A stretch of 64,000 bases of DNA, taken from the NCBI RefSeq assembly GCF_036964905.1, contig NZ_JBALHR010000001.1:248001-312000 (forward strand), written 5' to 3'. Shown here piece after piece: positions 24,930 to 32,019 of the stretch (position 1 is its first letter; every line of letters begins with the position of its first letter). The notes beneath the pieces were generated by a model. That model had not been told where the DNA came from. It saw only the letters and a list, made by a program, of their open reading frames with translations, and did no database searches. This stretch comes from Gemmobacter denitrificans (GTDB taxonomy: Bacteria; Pseudomonadota; Alphaproteobacteria; Rhodobacterales; Rhodobacteraceae). The translations under genes were made by a program, and so were the position numbers.

Positions 24930-25289
24930 TCAGGCGTTGGCTTCGCGGATCTTGTCGGCGGCTTCCTTGTTGAAGGCCACGCCATTGGTTTCAAACAGTT
25001 GATCCAGCTCGCCCGAGATGGTCATTTCGGTCACGATGTCGCAGCCACCGACGAATTCGCCCTTCACATAAAGCTGCGGAATCGTGGGCCATTCCGAGAA
25101 ATCCTTGATCCCTTGGCGGATCTCGGGATCGGCCAGCACGTTCACATCGGCGAATTCAACGCCCATGTAATTGAGGATACCCGCCACCCGGCTGGAGAAA
25201 CCGCATTGCGGCATCATCTTGGTGCCCTTCATGAACAGCACCACGTCATTGGTGCTGATCGTCTCGCGGATCTGGTCCTGCGCGCTCAT
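24930..25289 (-). CDS. grxD: Monothiol glutaredoxin Grx4/GrxD
   Basis: A 119-residue monothiol glutaredoxin with the CGFS active site (PQCGFSSRVAGIL) and the glutathione-binding WPTIPQLYVKGEFVGGCDI. Proteins of this class form [2Fe-2S] clusters bridged between two monomers or with a BolA partner, for cluster delivery and iron signalling. I chose MSAQDQIRE as the start, with AAGGAATG upstream; the longer frame to 25331 is leader. The bolA gene lies 285 bases upstream in the same direction, with a small membrane-protein gene between, which fits a GrxD-BolA pair made from one transcript. Confidence 0.93.
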   Translation of the reverse strand: MSAQDQIRETISTNDVVLFMKGTKMMPQCGFSSRVAGILNYMGVEFADVNVLADPEIRQGIKDFSEWPTIPQLYVKGEFVGGCDIVTEMTISGELDQLFETNGVAFNKEAADKIREANA

Positions 25290-25355
25290 AGTTTCATTCC
25301 TTCGTATGTTGGAGCGAGGCTCCAGTCTCAAGAGGGAGGGGTTTGCGAGGCGGGT

Positions 25356-25568
25356 TCAGAGCCGTGACTGTGCCCGCGCGCTGATTTCTTCGTTCCGCAG
25401 CACAGCCAATTGAAATGCCGCGTGATCAATCGCCTCAGTCCCAAGGGCCGGGGCTTTCGGGGCCGGGCCTGCCAGCGGGCGATAGATGCTGCGCCGACGC
25501 TGCTGACTGGTCCAGATCAAGACCACGATCCCCGCCAACACAGCCAGAACGATGATCTTGAACGTCAT
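25356..25568 (-). CDS. Small membrane protein between bolA and grxD
   Basis: A 70-residue protein with one N-terminal helix (IIVLAVLAGIVVLIWTS), a basic QQRRRS stop-transfer sequence and a cytoplasmic tail. It begins six bases after the bolA stop codon and ends 66 bases before the grxD start, so it is very likely part of the bolA-grxD transcript. I do not recognise a family; the position suggests a link to the Fe-S partners, but that is only context. Confidence 0.65.
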   Translation of the reverse strand: MTFKIIVLAVLAGIVVLIWTSQQRRRSIYRPLAGPAPKAPALGTEAIDHAAFQLAVLRNEEISARAQSRL

Positions 25569-25574
25569 CGCCCG

Positions 25575-25817
25575 TTACTCCGGCGCCTTGGTGGTCAGGG
25601 CCAGCGCGTGCAATTCGCCATGGGCCCCATCCATCTTGCCTTTCAGGCTGGCATAGACCGCACGCTGTTGCTGCACCCGGTTCATGCCCTTGAAGCTGGC
25701 GTCGATCACCTCTGCCGCCCAGTGATTGCCGTCGCCGGCGAGGTCGGTGATGGTAATTTTTGCCTCCGGAAAGCTTTCCCGGATCAGCGCCTCGATATCC
25801 TTGCCTTCCATGGGCAT
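25575..25817 (-). CDS. bolA: BolA family protein
   Basis: An 80-residue BolA/IbaG-type protein (IEALIRESFPEAKITITDLAGDGNHWAAEVIDASFKGMNRVQQQRAVYASL). The GNHW segment and the invariant His in GELHALAL are cluster ligands or DNA-contact residues in the family. It pairs with monothiol glutaredoxins to hold a [2Fe-2S] cluster. GGAGG lies seven bases before the chosen ATG; a second ATG two codons later is possible. It lies 117 bases after purL in the same direction, with grxD downstream. Confidence 0.9.
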   Translation of the reverse strand: MPMEGKDIEALIRESFPEAKITITDLAGDGNHWAAEVIDASFKGMNRVQQQRAVYASLKGKMDGAHGELHALALTTKAPE

Positions 25818-25934
25818 GATGGGCCTCCTGTCCTTCACGATCAATCTAGGGCGGGCCGGGCCGGGCTGCAAGGCGTGACTGGCAGGTCACGCTTGCGGGC
25901 CAGGGTGGCACGCCCGTTCGGGCAGGGTGGCGGC

Positions 25935-28094
25935 TTACTCGATGGCTTCGGCAAAGGCCCCGCGATAAAGCGCTGACAGATCGGCCAGCGGCGCAGAGGC
26001 CGCACCAAGCGCCACACGATCCCCGCCAAACCGGCCCACCCGCTGCACGGCGACACCGGTGGTCAGGGCGGCGGCCTCGATGGCGGCGGCGCTGTCTTCC
26101 GAAACGCCAAGCAGATAGCGGGCCTGATCTTCCCCGAACAGCGTCGGGATATCACCGGCATCAAGCGCCAGACCAAGCCCCGCGCCCTCGGCCATTTCAA
26201 ACGCCGCCAGTGCAAGGCCGCCATCGCCCAGATCGGTGCAGGCGCGGATATGGGCGCGCATCGCGCGGATGAAATCGCCGTTGCGCTTCTCTACCTCCAG
26301 ATCGACCGCAGGCGCATCGCCCTCTTCGATCCCGAAGGCTTCTGCCAGCAGGGCCGACTGGCCCAGATGCCCGAAGGTTTCACCGATCAGCAAAGCCACA
26401 TCGCCTGCGACCGGTTGACCCGCGATCAGCTCATCCAGGTTGCGCAGCAGGCCCACGGCGCCTATGGTCGGGGTGGGCAGGATCGGTTGGCCGTCGGTTT
26501 CATTGTAAAGCGACACGTTGCCCGACACGATGGGCATGTCGAGCGCACGGCAAGCCTCGCCGATGCCCTGCAGCGCACCGACGAACTGGCCCATGATTTC
26601 GGGCTTTTCGGGGTTGCCGAAATTCAGGTTGTCGGTGGTGGCCAGCGGCAGCGCGCCCACGGCAGTCAGGTTGCGATAGGCTTCGGCCACGGCCTGACGG
26701 CCACCCTGCACCGGATTGGCCTTCACATAGCGCGGGGTCACGTCGCTGGTGAAGGCCAGGGCCTTGCCCGAGCCATGCACCCGCACCACGCCCGCCGCCA
26801 TGCCCGGACGGATCACCGTATCGGCACCGACCTGGCTGTCATACTGTTCCCAGACCCAGGCCTTGTGGGCATAGGTCGGGCTGCCGATCAGGGCGCGCAG
26901 CGCCTCGATGGCGCCGATCTCCGGCACAGCGCCCAGCGGGGCCGCAGCCGGGGTTTCCACCCAGGGGCGGTTGTATTCCGGCGCGCTGGACGACAGTTTC
27001 GACAGCGGCAGATCGGCCTTCACCTCATTGCCATGCAGGATCAGGAAGCGGTCTTCGGGAATGGTTTCGCCCACAATGGCAAAATCGAGATCCCATTTTT
27101 CAAAGATCGCGCGGGCCACGGCCTCTTTCTCCGGGCGCAGCACCATGAGCATACGCTCCTGGCTTTCGGACAGCATCATTTCATAGGCGGTCATCGCCGC
27201 CTCGCGCTGCGGAACCTGATCCAGATTGAGCCGGATGCCAAGGCCGCCCTTGTCGCCCATTTCCACTGCCGAACAGGTCAGCCCGGCCGCGCCCATATCC
27301 TGAATGGAGATGACGGCCCCGGTCTGCATCAGTTCCAGACAGGCCTCGAGAAGGCGTTTTTCGGTGAAGGGGTCGCCAACCTGCACGGTCGGGCGCTTTT
27401 CCTCGATGCTTTCGTCGAATTCGGCGCTGGCCATGGTGGCCCCGCCCACGCCATCGCGGCCGGTCTTGGCCCCCAGATAGACGACAGGCATGCCCACGCC
27501 TGATGCGGCGGAATAGAAGATCTTGTCGGCATCGGCCAGACCGGCGGCAAAGGCATTCACCAGACAGTTGCCATTATAGGCGCGATGGAAGCGCACTTCG
27601 CCCCCGACGGTCGGCACGCCGAAGGCATTGCCGTAGCTGCCGATCCCTTCGACGACGCCCTTCACCAGATGGCTGGTCTTGGGATGGCTGGGCAGACCGA
27701 AGGACAGCGCATTCATCGCCGCAATGGGGCGCGCGCCCATGGTGAACACATCGCGCAGTATGCCACCCACGCCGGTAGCTGCCCCCTGATGGGGTTCGAT
27801 GTAAGAGGGGTGGTTGTGGCTTTCCATCTTGAAGATGACTGCCTGACCATCGCCGATATCCACCACACCGGCATTTTCGCCCGGGCCGCAGATCACCTGC
27901 GGGCCAGTGGTCGGCAGCTTGCGCAGATGCACCTTCGACGATTTGTAGGAACAATGTTCGTTCCACATGGCCGAAAAGATGCCCAGTTCTGTGAAGGTCG
28001 GTTCGCGCCCGATGATGTCAAGGATGCGCTGATATTCGTCGGGTTTGAGGCCATGCGAAGCGATCAGCTCGGGGGTGATTGCGGGTTCGGTCAT
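25935..28094 (-). CDS. purL: Phosphoribosylformylglycinamidine synthase subunit PurL
   Basis: The small-type PurL (719 residues) of the PurLQS complex, which converts FGAR to FGAM with ATP and ammonia in purine synthesis. It shows WNEHCSYKSSK near residue 45, the substrate block MESHNHPSYIEPHQGAATGVGGILRD, and the paired PurM-like domains with QDMGAAGLTCSAVEM and TDLGDGGLALAAFEMAEG. The N-terminus MTEPAITPEL follows GAGGGAAGCC, so the twelve upstream codons of the open frame are leader. bolA and grxD follow, a common order in alphaproteobacteria. purQ and purS are not in the window. Confidence 0.96.
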   Translation of the reverse strand: MTEPAITPELIASHGLKPDEYQRILDIIGREPTFTELGIFSAMWNEHCSYKSSKVHLRKLPTTGPQVICGPGENAGVVDIGDGQAVIFKMESHNHPSYIEPHQGAATGVGGILRDVFTMGARPIAAMNALSFGLPSHPKTSHLVKGVVEGIGSYGNAFGVPTVGGEVRFHRAYNGNCLVNAFAAGLADADKIFYSAASGVGMPVVYLGAKTGRDGVGGATMASAEFDESIEEKRPTVQVGDPFTEKRLLEACLELMQTGAVISIQDMGAAGLTCSAVEMGDKGGLGIRLNLDQVPQREAAMTAYEMMLSESQERMLMVLRPEKEAVARAIFEKWDLDFAIVGETIPEDRFLILHGNEVKADLPLSKLSSSAPEYNRPWVETPAAAPLGAVPEIGAIEALRALIGSPTYAHKAWVWEQYDSQVGADTVIRPGMAAGVVRVHGSGKALAFTSDVTPRYVKANPVQGGRQAVAEAYRNLTAVGALPLATTDNLNFGNPEKPEIMGQFVGALQGIGEACRALDMPIVSGNVSLYNETDGQPILPTPTIGAVGLLRNLDELIAGQPVAGDVALLIGETFGHLGQSALLAEAFGIEEGDAPAVDLEVEKRNGDFIRAMRAHIRACTDLGDGGLALAAFEMAEGAGLGLALDAGDIPTLFGEDQARYLLGVSEDSAAAIEAAALTTGVAVQRVGRFGGDRVALGAASAPLADLSALYRGAFAEAIE

Positions 28095-28215
28095 GGCTTC
28101 CCTCATCTCTGACTGGCGTGCCCGCCTCATAGGGCAATCGCATCGGGGGTGAAAGGTGGGCCGCTAGCCGCGCCCCCAACTTTTTTCGCCGCGGGGCAGT
28201 TTTTTTGCAGCCCCT

Positions 28216-28242
28216 TGTCGAAATCGGCGAAGGTCAGACGTC
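28216..28242 (+). promoter_or_regulatory. ECF42-type promoter of the MAPEG/DGPF/sigma cluster
   Basis: TGTCGA (28216-28221) and CGTC (28239-28242) are 17 bases apart, 37 bases before the MAPEG start codon. This matches the TGTCGA / CG(A/T)C pattern that I recall as reported for ECF42 sigma factors in Streptomyces. The cluster encodes such a sigma factor, so autoregulation is likely. Confidence 0.55.
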
Positions 28243-28278
28243 CTTGGGACATCGGAAACGCAAAACACAGGATTTGCC

Positions 28279-28671
28279 ATGACCACACTTGCCGTGACCC
28301 CGCTCTATGCACTGCCGCTGGCCGCGATATTTCTGGTGCTTTGGTTCAATGTGACACGGACCCGGGCCGCGCTGAACATTTCCATCGGGGATGGCGGCAA
28401 TGACAGCCTGCATGAACGCATCCGCTGCCACGGCAATTTCGTGGAATGGGTGCCGATGCTGCTGATCCTGTTGATCGTGGCCGAACTGGTCGGGGCAGGG
28501 GCATTCTGGCTGCATCTGGCTGGCGGACTGACGGTGCTGGGCCGTGTAGCGCATCCCTTCGGGTTGAAGGCGCGTCAGGCGACCCATGTGATGCGCATTG
28601 TGGGCAACAGCACCAATATCGCGGCCTTGCTGATCCTGATCGTGCTGCTGGCGCTTGCCCTGCCGCTGTAA
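28279..28671 (+). CDS. MAPEG family membrane protein
   Basis: A 130-residue protein with four hydrophobic segments. RIRCHGNFVEWVPMLLILL matches the glutathione-contact motif of MAPEG proteins (eicosanoid and glutathione metabolism), and GRVAHPFGLK follows in the third segment. Bacterial members are poorly characterised, with glutathione conjugation or peroxide reduction suggested for some. It is the first gene of a cluster with two DGPF-domain proteins and an ECF42 sigma factor, and the promoter-like site lies directly upstream. A role in the stress response run by that sigma factor is inference. Confidence 0.85.
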   Translation: MTTLAVTPLYALPLAAIFLVLWFNVTRTRAALNISIGDGGNDSLHERIRCHGNFVEWVPMLLILLIVAELVGAGAFWLHLAGGLTVLGRVAHPFGLKARQATHVMRIVGNSTNIAALLILIVLLALALPL

Positions 28672-28711
28672 ACCGACCTGCCTTTACCTTCCATGACCCC
28701 AAAGGAGACGG

Positions 28712-29077
28712 ATGATGCAATACATGGCCCTGATCTACACCGACCCTGCGCTTGAACCCGCTTGGGGCACCCCCGAATTCGACGCGATGATGCAAGGCTA
28801 TTTCGCTGTGAACGAGGCCCTGAAAGCCGCAGGCCATCTTGTGGCCGGTGATGGGCTGCAGGGCGTCGAGACCGCCGTGTCGCTGCGCATTCGTGGCGGC
28901 AAGGTGGAAACCATGGATGGCCCTTTCGCCGAAACCAAGGAACATCTGGGTGGCTATTACATCATGGATGTGCCCGATCTGGACACCGCCCTGAAATATG
29001 CCGCGATGATCCCCTCGGCACCTTATGGCACCATCGAATTGCGCCCGGTGATGGATTACAATCCGGCAGGCAATTGA
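28712..29077 (+). CDS. DGPF-domain (YciI-like) protein, first copy
   Basis: A 121-residue protein of the YCII-related/DGPF family: MQYMALIYTDPALEP at the start and the signature block KVETMDGPFAETKEHLGGYYIMDV. The fold is a ferredoxin-like dimer; no enzyme activity is established. Such proteins accompany ECF42 sigma factors in many genomes and were suggested as signalling or resistance partners. Two adjacent ATGs (28712, 28715) follow AAAGGAGACGG; the second gives the more usual start. Confidence 0.88.
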   Translation: MMQYMALIYTDPALEPAWGTPEFDAMMQGYFAVNEALKAAGHLVAGDGLQGVETAVSLRIRGGKVETMDGPFAETKEHLGGYYIMDVPDLDTALKYAAMIPSAPYGTIELRPVMDYNPAGN

Positions 29078-29078
29078 C

Positions 29079-29195
29079 ATGAGCCAGACCCACCCCCGCT
29101 TGCAGCAACGCGGATGCTGCACGGATGCTGGCGCTTGCGCCGCCATTGTGAACCGAATTTCCAATCTCTTTTCACAAACCACAGGAGACTGCTGA
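29079..29195 (+). CDS. Possible 38-residue cysteine-rich ORF
   Basis: An ATG one base after the stop of the first DGPF gene opens a 38-codon frame that ends in TGATG, overlapping the start of the second DGPF gene. The product has four cysteines (RGCCTDAGAC in the middle, Cys38 at the end). GGCAGGC lies upstream of its ATG. The tight fit at both ends is the only support; there is no homologue I know, and the second DGPF gene has its own ribosome site, so coupling through this ORF is not required. Confidence 0.35.
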   Translation: MSQTHPRLQQRGCCTDAGACAAIVNRISNLFSQTTGDC

Positions 29196-29545
29196 TGAAA
29201 TACATGGTTCTGCTTTACGGTAATCCTGCCGATGACCCTGTGCCGGGCACCCCGGAATTTGAGCCCTGGATGGAAGAGTTCATGACGCTGGACAAACGTA
29301 TGGCCCATTTTGCGATGGTCCTGTCAGGCGAAGGTCTGCAAGGTGTGGAAACCGCGACCTGCTTGAAGATGCGCAATGGCAAGGTGGAAACCATGGATGG
29401 CCCCTTTGCGGAATCGCGGGAGCATCTGGGGGGCTATTACCTGATCGAAGCGGCCAGCCTGCACGATGCGCAGGCATTTGCCGCCGCCATTCCGATCGCT
29501 CGCACAGGTACGGTCGAAATCCGCCCGGTGATGGATTATTCGTGA
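29195..29545 (+). CDS. DGPF-domain (YciI-like) protein, second copy
   Basis: A 116-residue paralogue of the first DGPF protein, with MKYMVLLYGNPADDP and the block KVETMDGPFAESREHLGGYYLIEA. Both share GEGLQGVET or GDGLQGVET in the middle. I chose ATG 29195, which has CAGGAGA nine bases upstream; the frame upstream is leader. Its stop overlaps the sigma-factor start (GTGA), so the two are translationally coupled. It may pair with the first copy. Confidence 0.88.
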   Translation: MKYMVLLYGNPADDPVPGTPEFEPWMEEFMTLDKRMAHFAMVLSGEGLQGVETATCLKMRNGKVETMDGPFAESREHLGGYYLIEAASLHDAQAFAAAIPIARTGTVEIRPVMDYS

Positions 29546-30741
29546 CAGCGGCCACAGCGCTCGCGGCGCTGATACGGCAGGATCAAGGGCGGCTTCTGGC
29601 CGCCCTTGTGGCGCGGATCGGTGATTTCTCCCGTGCGGAGGAAGCGTTGCAAGAGGCCTTGGCCTCGGCCCATGTGCATTGGGGGCGGGCTGGTGTGCCG
29701 TCAAACCCGGTGGCATGGCTTTTGCGCGTCGGGCTGCGCAAGGCGATTGACGGCTATCGCCGCGAGGGACGAGAGACGGAAAAGGCACGCAATCTGGCCC
29801 CCTTGCTGCGCCAGGAGGCCGATCTGGCCGAAGACATCGCGGATGAGCGGTTGCGGCTTATCTTCACCTGTTGTCATCCGGTCCTGGATCGCAAAAGTCA
29901 GGTGGCGCTGACCTTGCGCTGCATTGCGGGTTTGACGACCGCACAGATTGCCGCCGCCTTTCTGGATGCCGAACCGACGATGGGCCAGCGTCTCAGCCGG
30001 GCCAAGGCGCGTCTGGCGCAGGCAGGGGTGGGGTTCGTCGTGCCTGGTCCAGAAGCCTGGACTGCGCGTCTGGGGGCGGTGCTGGATGTCGTCTATCTGG
30101 TTTTCAATCAAGGCTATCACCAGGGTCCGCGCGCAGGTTGCGGACTGTGCGAAGAGGCGCTGTTTCTGGCGCGGCTGCTTGTGACGCTGTGCCCCGATCA
30201 GGCGGAGGTGGAGGGGATACTCGCGCTCATGGCTCTGACCCATGCAAGGCGAGCTGCCCGGATCGGCAGCGATGGGGCGCTGGTGCCGCCCGCCGAACAG
30301 GATCGCACCTTGTGGGACGCGGCCTTGCTGGCCGAAGGGCAGCGCCTGCTGGAGGCAGCCCTTCCGCGCCGGGCGCCAGGTCCGTTTCAGATCAAGGCGG
30401 CGCTGGCGGCCTGTATCATGGCCCCCGAAGGCCCGGACTGGCGACAGAGCCTTGCACTATATGACGCGCTGTTGCGGTTTGAACCTTCGCCCGTGATCGA
30501 GCTGAACCGCGCCGTTGTGCTGATGGAACTGGGGTTGCTGGAAGCGGCTGATGCCTTGGTTGCAAGCCTGCAGGCCGATCTGGCCTGCTATCAGCCGCTG
30601 ATGGCCGTTCAGGCCGAACTTCATGCACGTCAGTCCCGCTGGGCCGAGTCGCGCAGCGCCTATGCCGCCGCCATCGCCGCCGCACCCTCTGCTGCGGATG
30701 CCTTGTTTCTGCGCAAACGGCTTTCTGCGCTGCCGCATTGA
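29542..30741 (+). CDS. ECF42-type RNA polymerase sigma factor
   Basis: A 399-residue protein. The first ~170 residues hold sigma region 2 (DFSRAEEALQEALASAHVHW, NPVAWLLRVGLRKAIDGYRRE) and region 4 (LTLRCIAGLTTAQIAAAFLDAEPTMGQRLSRAKARL). The remaining ~220 residues are a helical C-terminal extension with TPR-like character (VYLVFNQGYHQG, LALYDALLRFEPSPVIELNRAVVLMELG). This is the predicted sigma factor group with a C-terminal TPR domain, now ECF42. Such proteins lack a dedicated anti-sigma factor, and the extension is thought to control activity. It starts at GTG 29542, overlapping the second DGPF gene by four bases. Confidence 0.92.
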   Translation: MTAATALAALIRQDQGRLLAALVARIGDFSRAEEALQEALASAHVHWGRAGVPSNPVAWLLRVGLRKAIDGYRREGRETEKARNLAPLLRQEADLAEDIADERLRLIFTCCHPVLDRKSQVALTLRCIAGLTTAQIAAAFLDAEPTMGQRLSRAKARLAQAGVGFVVPGPEAWTARLGAVLDVVYLVFNQGYHQGPRAGCGLCEEALFLARLLVTLCPDQAEVEGILALMALTHARRAARIGSDGALVPPAEQDRTLWDAALLAEGQRLLEAALPRRAPGPFQIKAALAACIMAPEGPDWRQSLALYDALLRFEPSPVIELNRAVVLMELGLLEAADALVASLQADLACYQPLMAVQAELHARQSRWAESRSAYAAAIAAAPSAADALFLRKRLSALPH

Positions 30742-30779
30742 CCGGCAATCGAAAAAAACCGCCCGAAAAACAAAAAAAA

Positions 30780-30799
30780 GGCCGAGCAGAAGCTCGGCC
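30780..30799 (-). terminator. Rho-independent terminator on the minus strand
   Basis: GGCCGAGC pairs with GCTCGGCC around a four-base loop, followed on the minus strand by eight T and later more T-runs. It lies 165 bases after the LysR stop, so it ends either a long LysR 3' UTR or a separate small RNA. The intervening 30800-30964 contains a CATGCTGC-N4-GCAGCATG hairpin (30898-30917) and a minus-strand CCTCCC. Confidence 0.85.
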
Positions 30800-30964
30800 C
30801 AAGTCCAACAGGGAGGTATGAAGATTGTGGGAGAGTGTCTCAACCACCGTCTTCATGGCGGGATTTAGGCATGGCGGTGATTCCGTTCAAGCCAAATCAT
30901 GCTGCATACGCAGCATGCCCGCCATGCGCCCGATGCATAGCTGGGGCGCAATTTGTGCAAGTCA

Positions 30965-31858
30965 TTAAGATATATGGGATTTACGGAATTGCATGATCTC
31001 TTCCGTCACAAAGTCGCGGAAGGCGGCCACACGCTTGGAATGCCGCAGCTCCTCGGGATAGGCGAGGAAGACCGGCACTTCGTTGGATTCCACTTCGGGC
31101 AACACGCGTTGCAGATGCGGGAAGTCTTCGGTGACGTAATCGGGCAGCACGCCGATCCCCAGATGGCTCAGGACACCCTGCAGCACGCCGAAATAGTTGT
31201 TCACCGTCAGGGTTGACGGAATGTCATAGCTCATGAGCTGCGCCACCAGATTGGCACCGGCTGCCACCTGGGCCGTGCCTGCATGCTGGCAGATCAATCG
31301 ATGGGCGCTGAAATCGGCCATGGTTTCGGGCATGCCGTGATCCGCCAGATATTCCGGCGTCGCATAAAGGCGCATCCTGATGTTCATCAGGCGGCGGCGG
31401 ATCAGGTCGGCCTGACTGGGTTCCTTCATGCGAATGGCCACATCAGCCTCGCGCATGGGCAGATCGAGCACGCGTTCTTCCAGCATCAGGTCGATCTTCA
31501 GGGCCGGATACTTCTTGTAAAGCGCGGGCAGGCGCGGCGCGAGCCAGAGTGTGCCGAAGCCGGTGGTCGTGGTCACCCGCAATTCGCCGAACACCTCATC
31601 CTCGCTGTCGCGGATACGGGCTGCTGCCGCATCGAGCCGCTTCACCATTGCGGTGGTGGCATCGAACAGCAATTCGCCCTGTTCAGTCAGAATCAGCCCC
31701 CGCGCATGGCGGTGGAACAGCGTGACATTCAGGCTTTCCTCCAATGCACGAATTTGCCGGCTGACAGCCGATTGCGACAGATGCAGCGTATCGCCCGCAT
31801 GGGTCAGGCTGCCCGCATCCGCCACCGCGTGAAATATCCTGAGCTTGTCCCAATCCAT
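30965..31858 (-). CDS. LysR-type transcriptional regulator
   Basis: A 297-residue LysR regulator. MDWDKLRIFHAVADAGSLTHAGDTLHLSQSAVSRQIRALEES is the DNA-binding domain. The effector domain starts GELRVTTTTGFGTLWLAPRLP and includes LMLEERVLDLPMREADVAIRMKEP. The start is the ATG at 31858; the frame remains open upstream to 32020 but overlaps the divergent gene's leader. It faces the indolepyruvate oxidoreductase gene across about 160 bases, a pairing I recall from other Rhodobacteraceae, and may regulate it. The ligand is not evident from sequence. Confidence 0.88.
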   Translation of the reverse strand: MDWDKLRIFHAVADAGSLTHAGDTLHLSQSAVSRQIRALEESLNVTLFHRHARGLILTEQGELLFDATTAMVKRLDAAAARIRDSEDEVFGELRVTTTTGFGTLWLAPRLPALYKKYPALKIDLMLEERVLDLPMREADVAIRMKEPSQADLIRRRLMNIRMRLYATPEYLADHGMPETMADFSAHRLICQHAGTAQVAAGANLVAQLMSYDIPSTLTVNNYFGVLQGVLSHLGIGVLPDYVTEDFPHLQRVLPEVESNEVPVFLAYPEELRHSKRVAAFRDFVTEEIMQFRKSHIS

Positions 31859-32019
31859 CGCGCAACTCTTGTTCGTTTCTTTGACGCTAACATCGCTGTC
31901 CCTACATAGAGAGGAAACCGCACCTGTAAACATTACAATCATGCGATTTTCCGCTTTGTAGGTCAGTAATTGTGACCTATTATGCTGCAAGGCCAGCCGA
32001 TTTGCAGGGGAGGTGCACA

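Noticed and set aside
31881..31892. GACGCTAACA near the second LysR start as another CceR-like site
   Set aside because: It matches the palindrome at only 10 of 14 positions, with only the right half-site intact, and no central-carbon gene is next to it.
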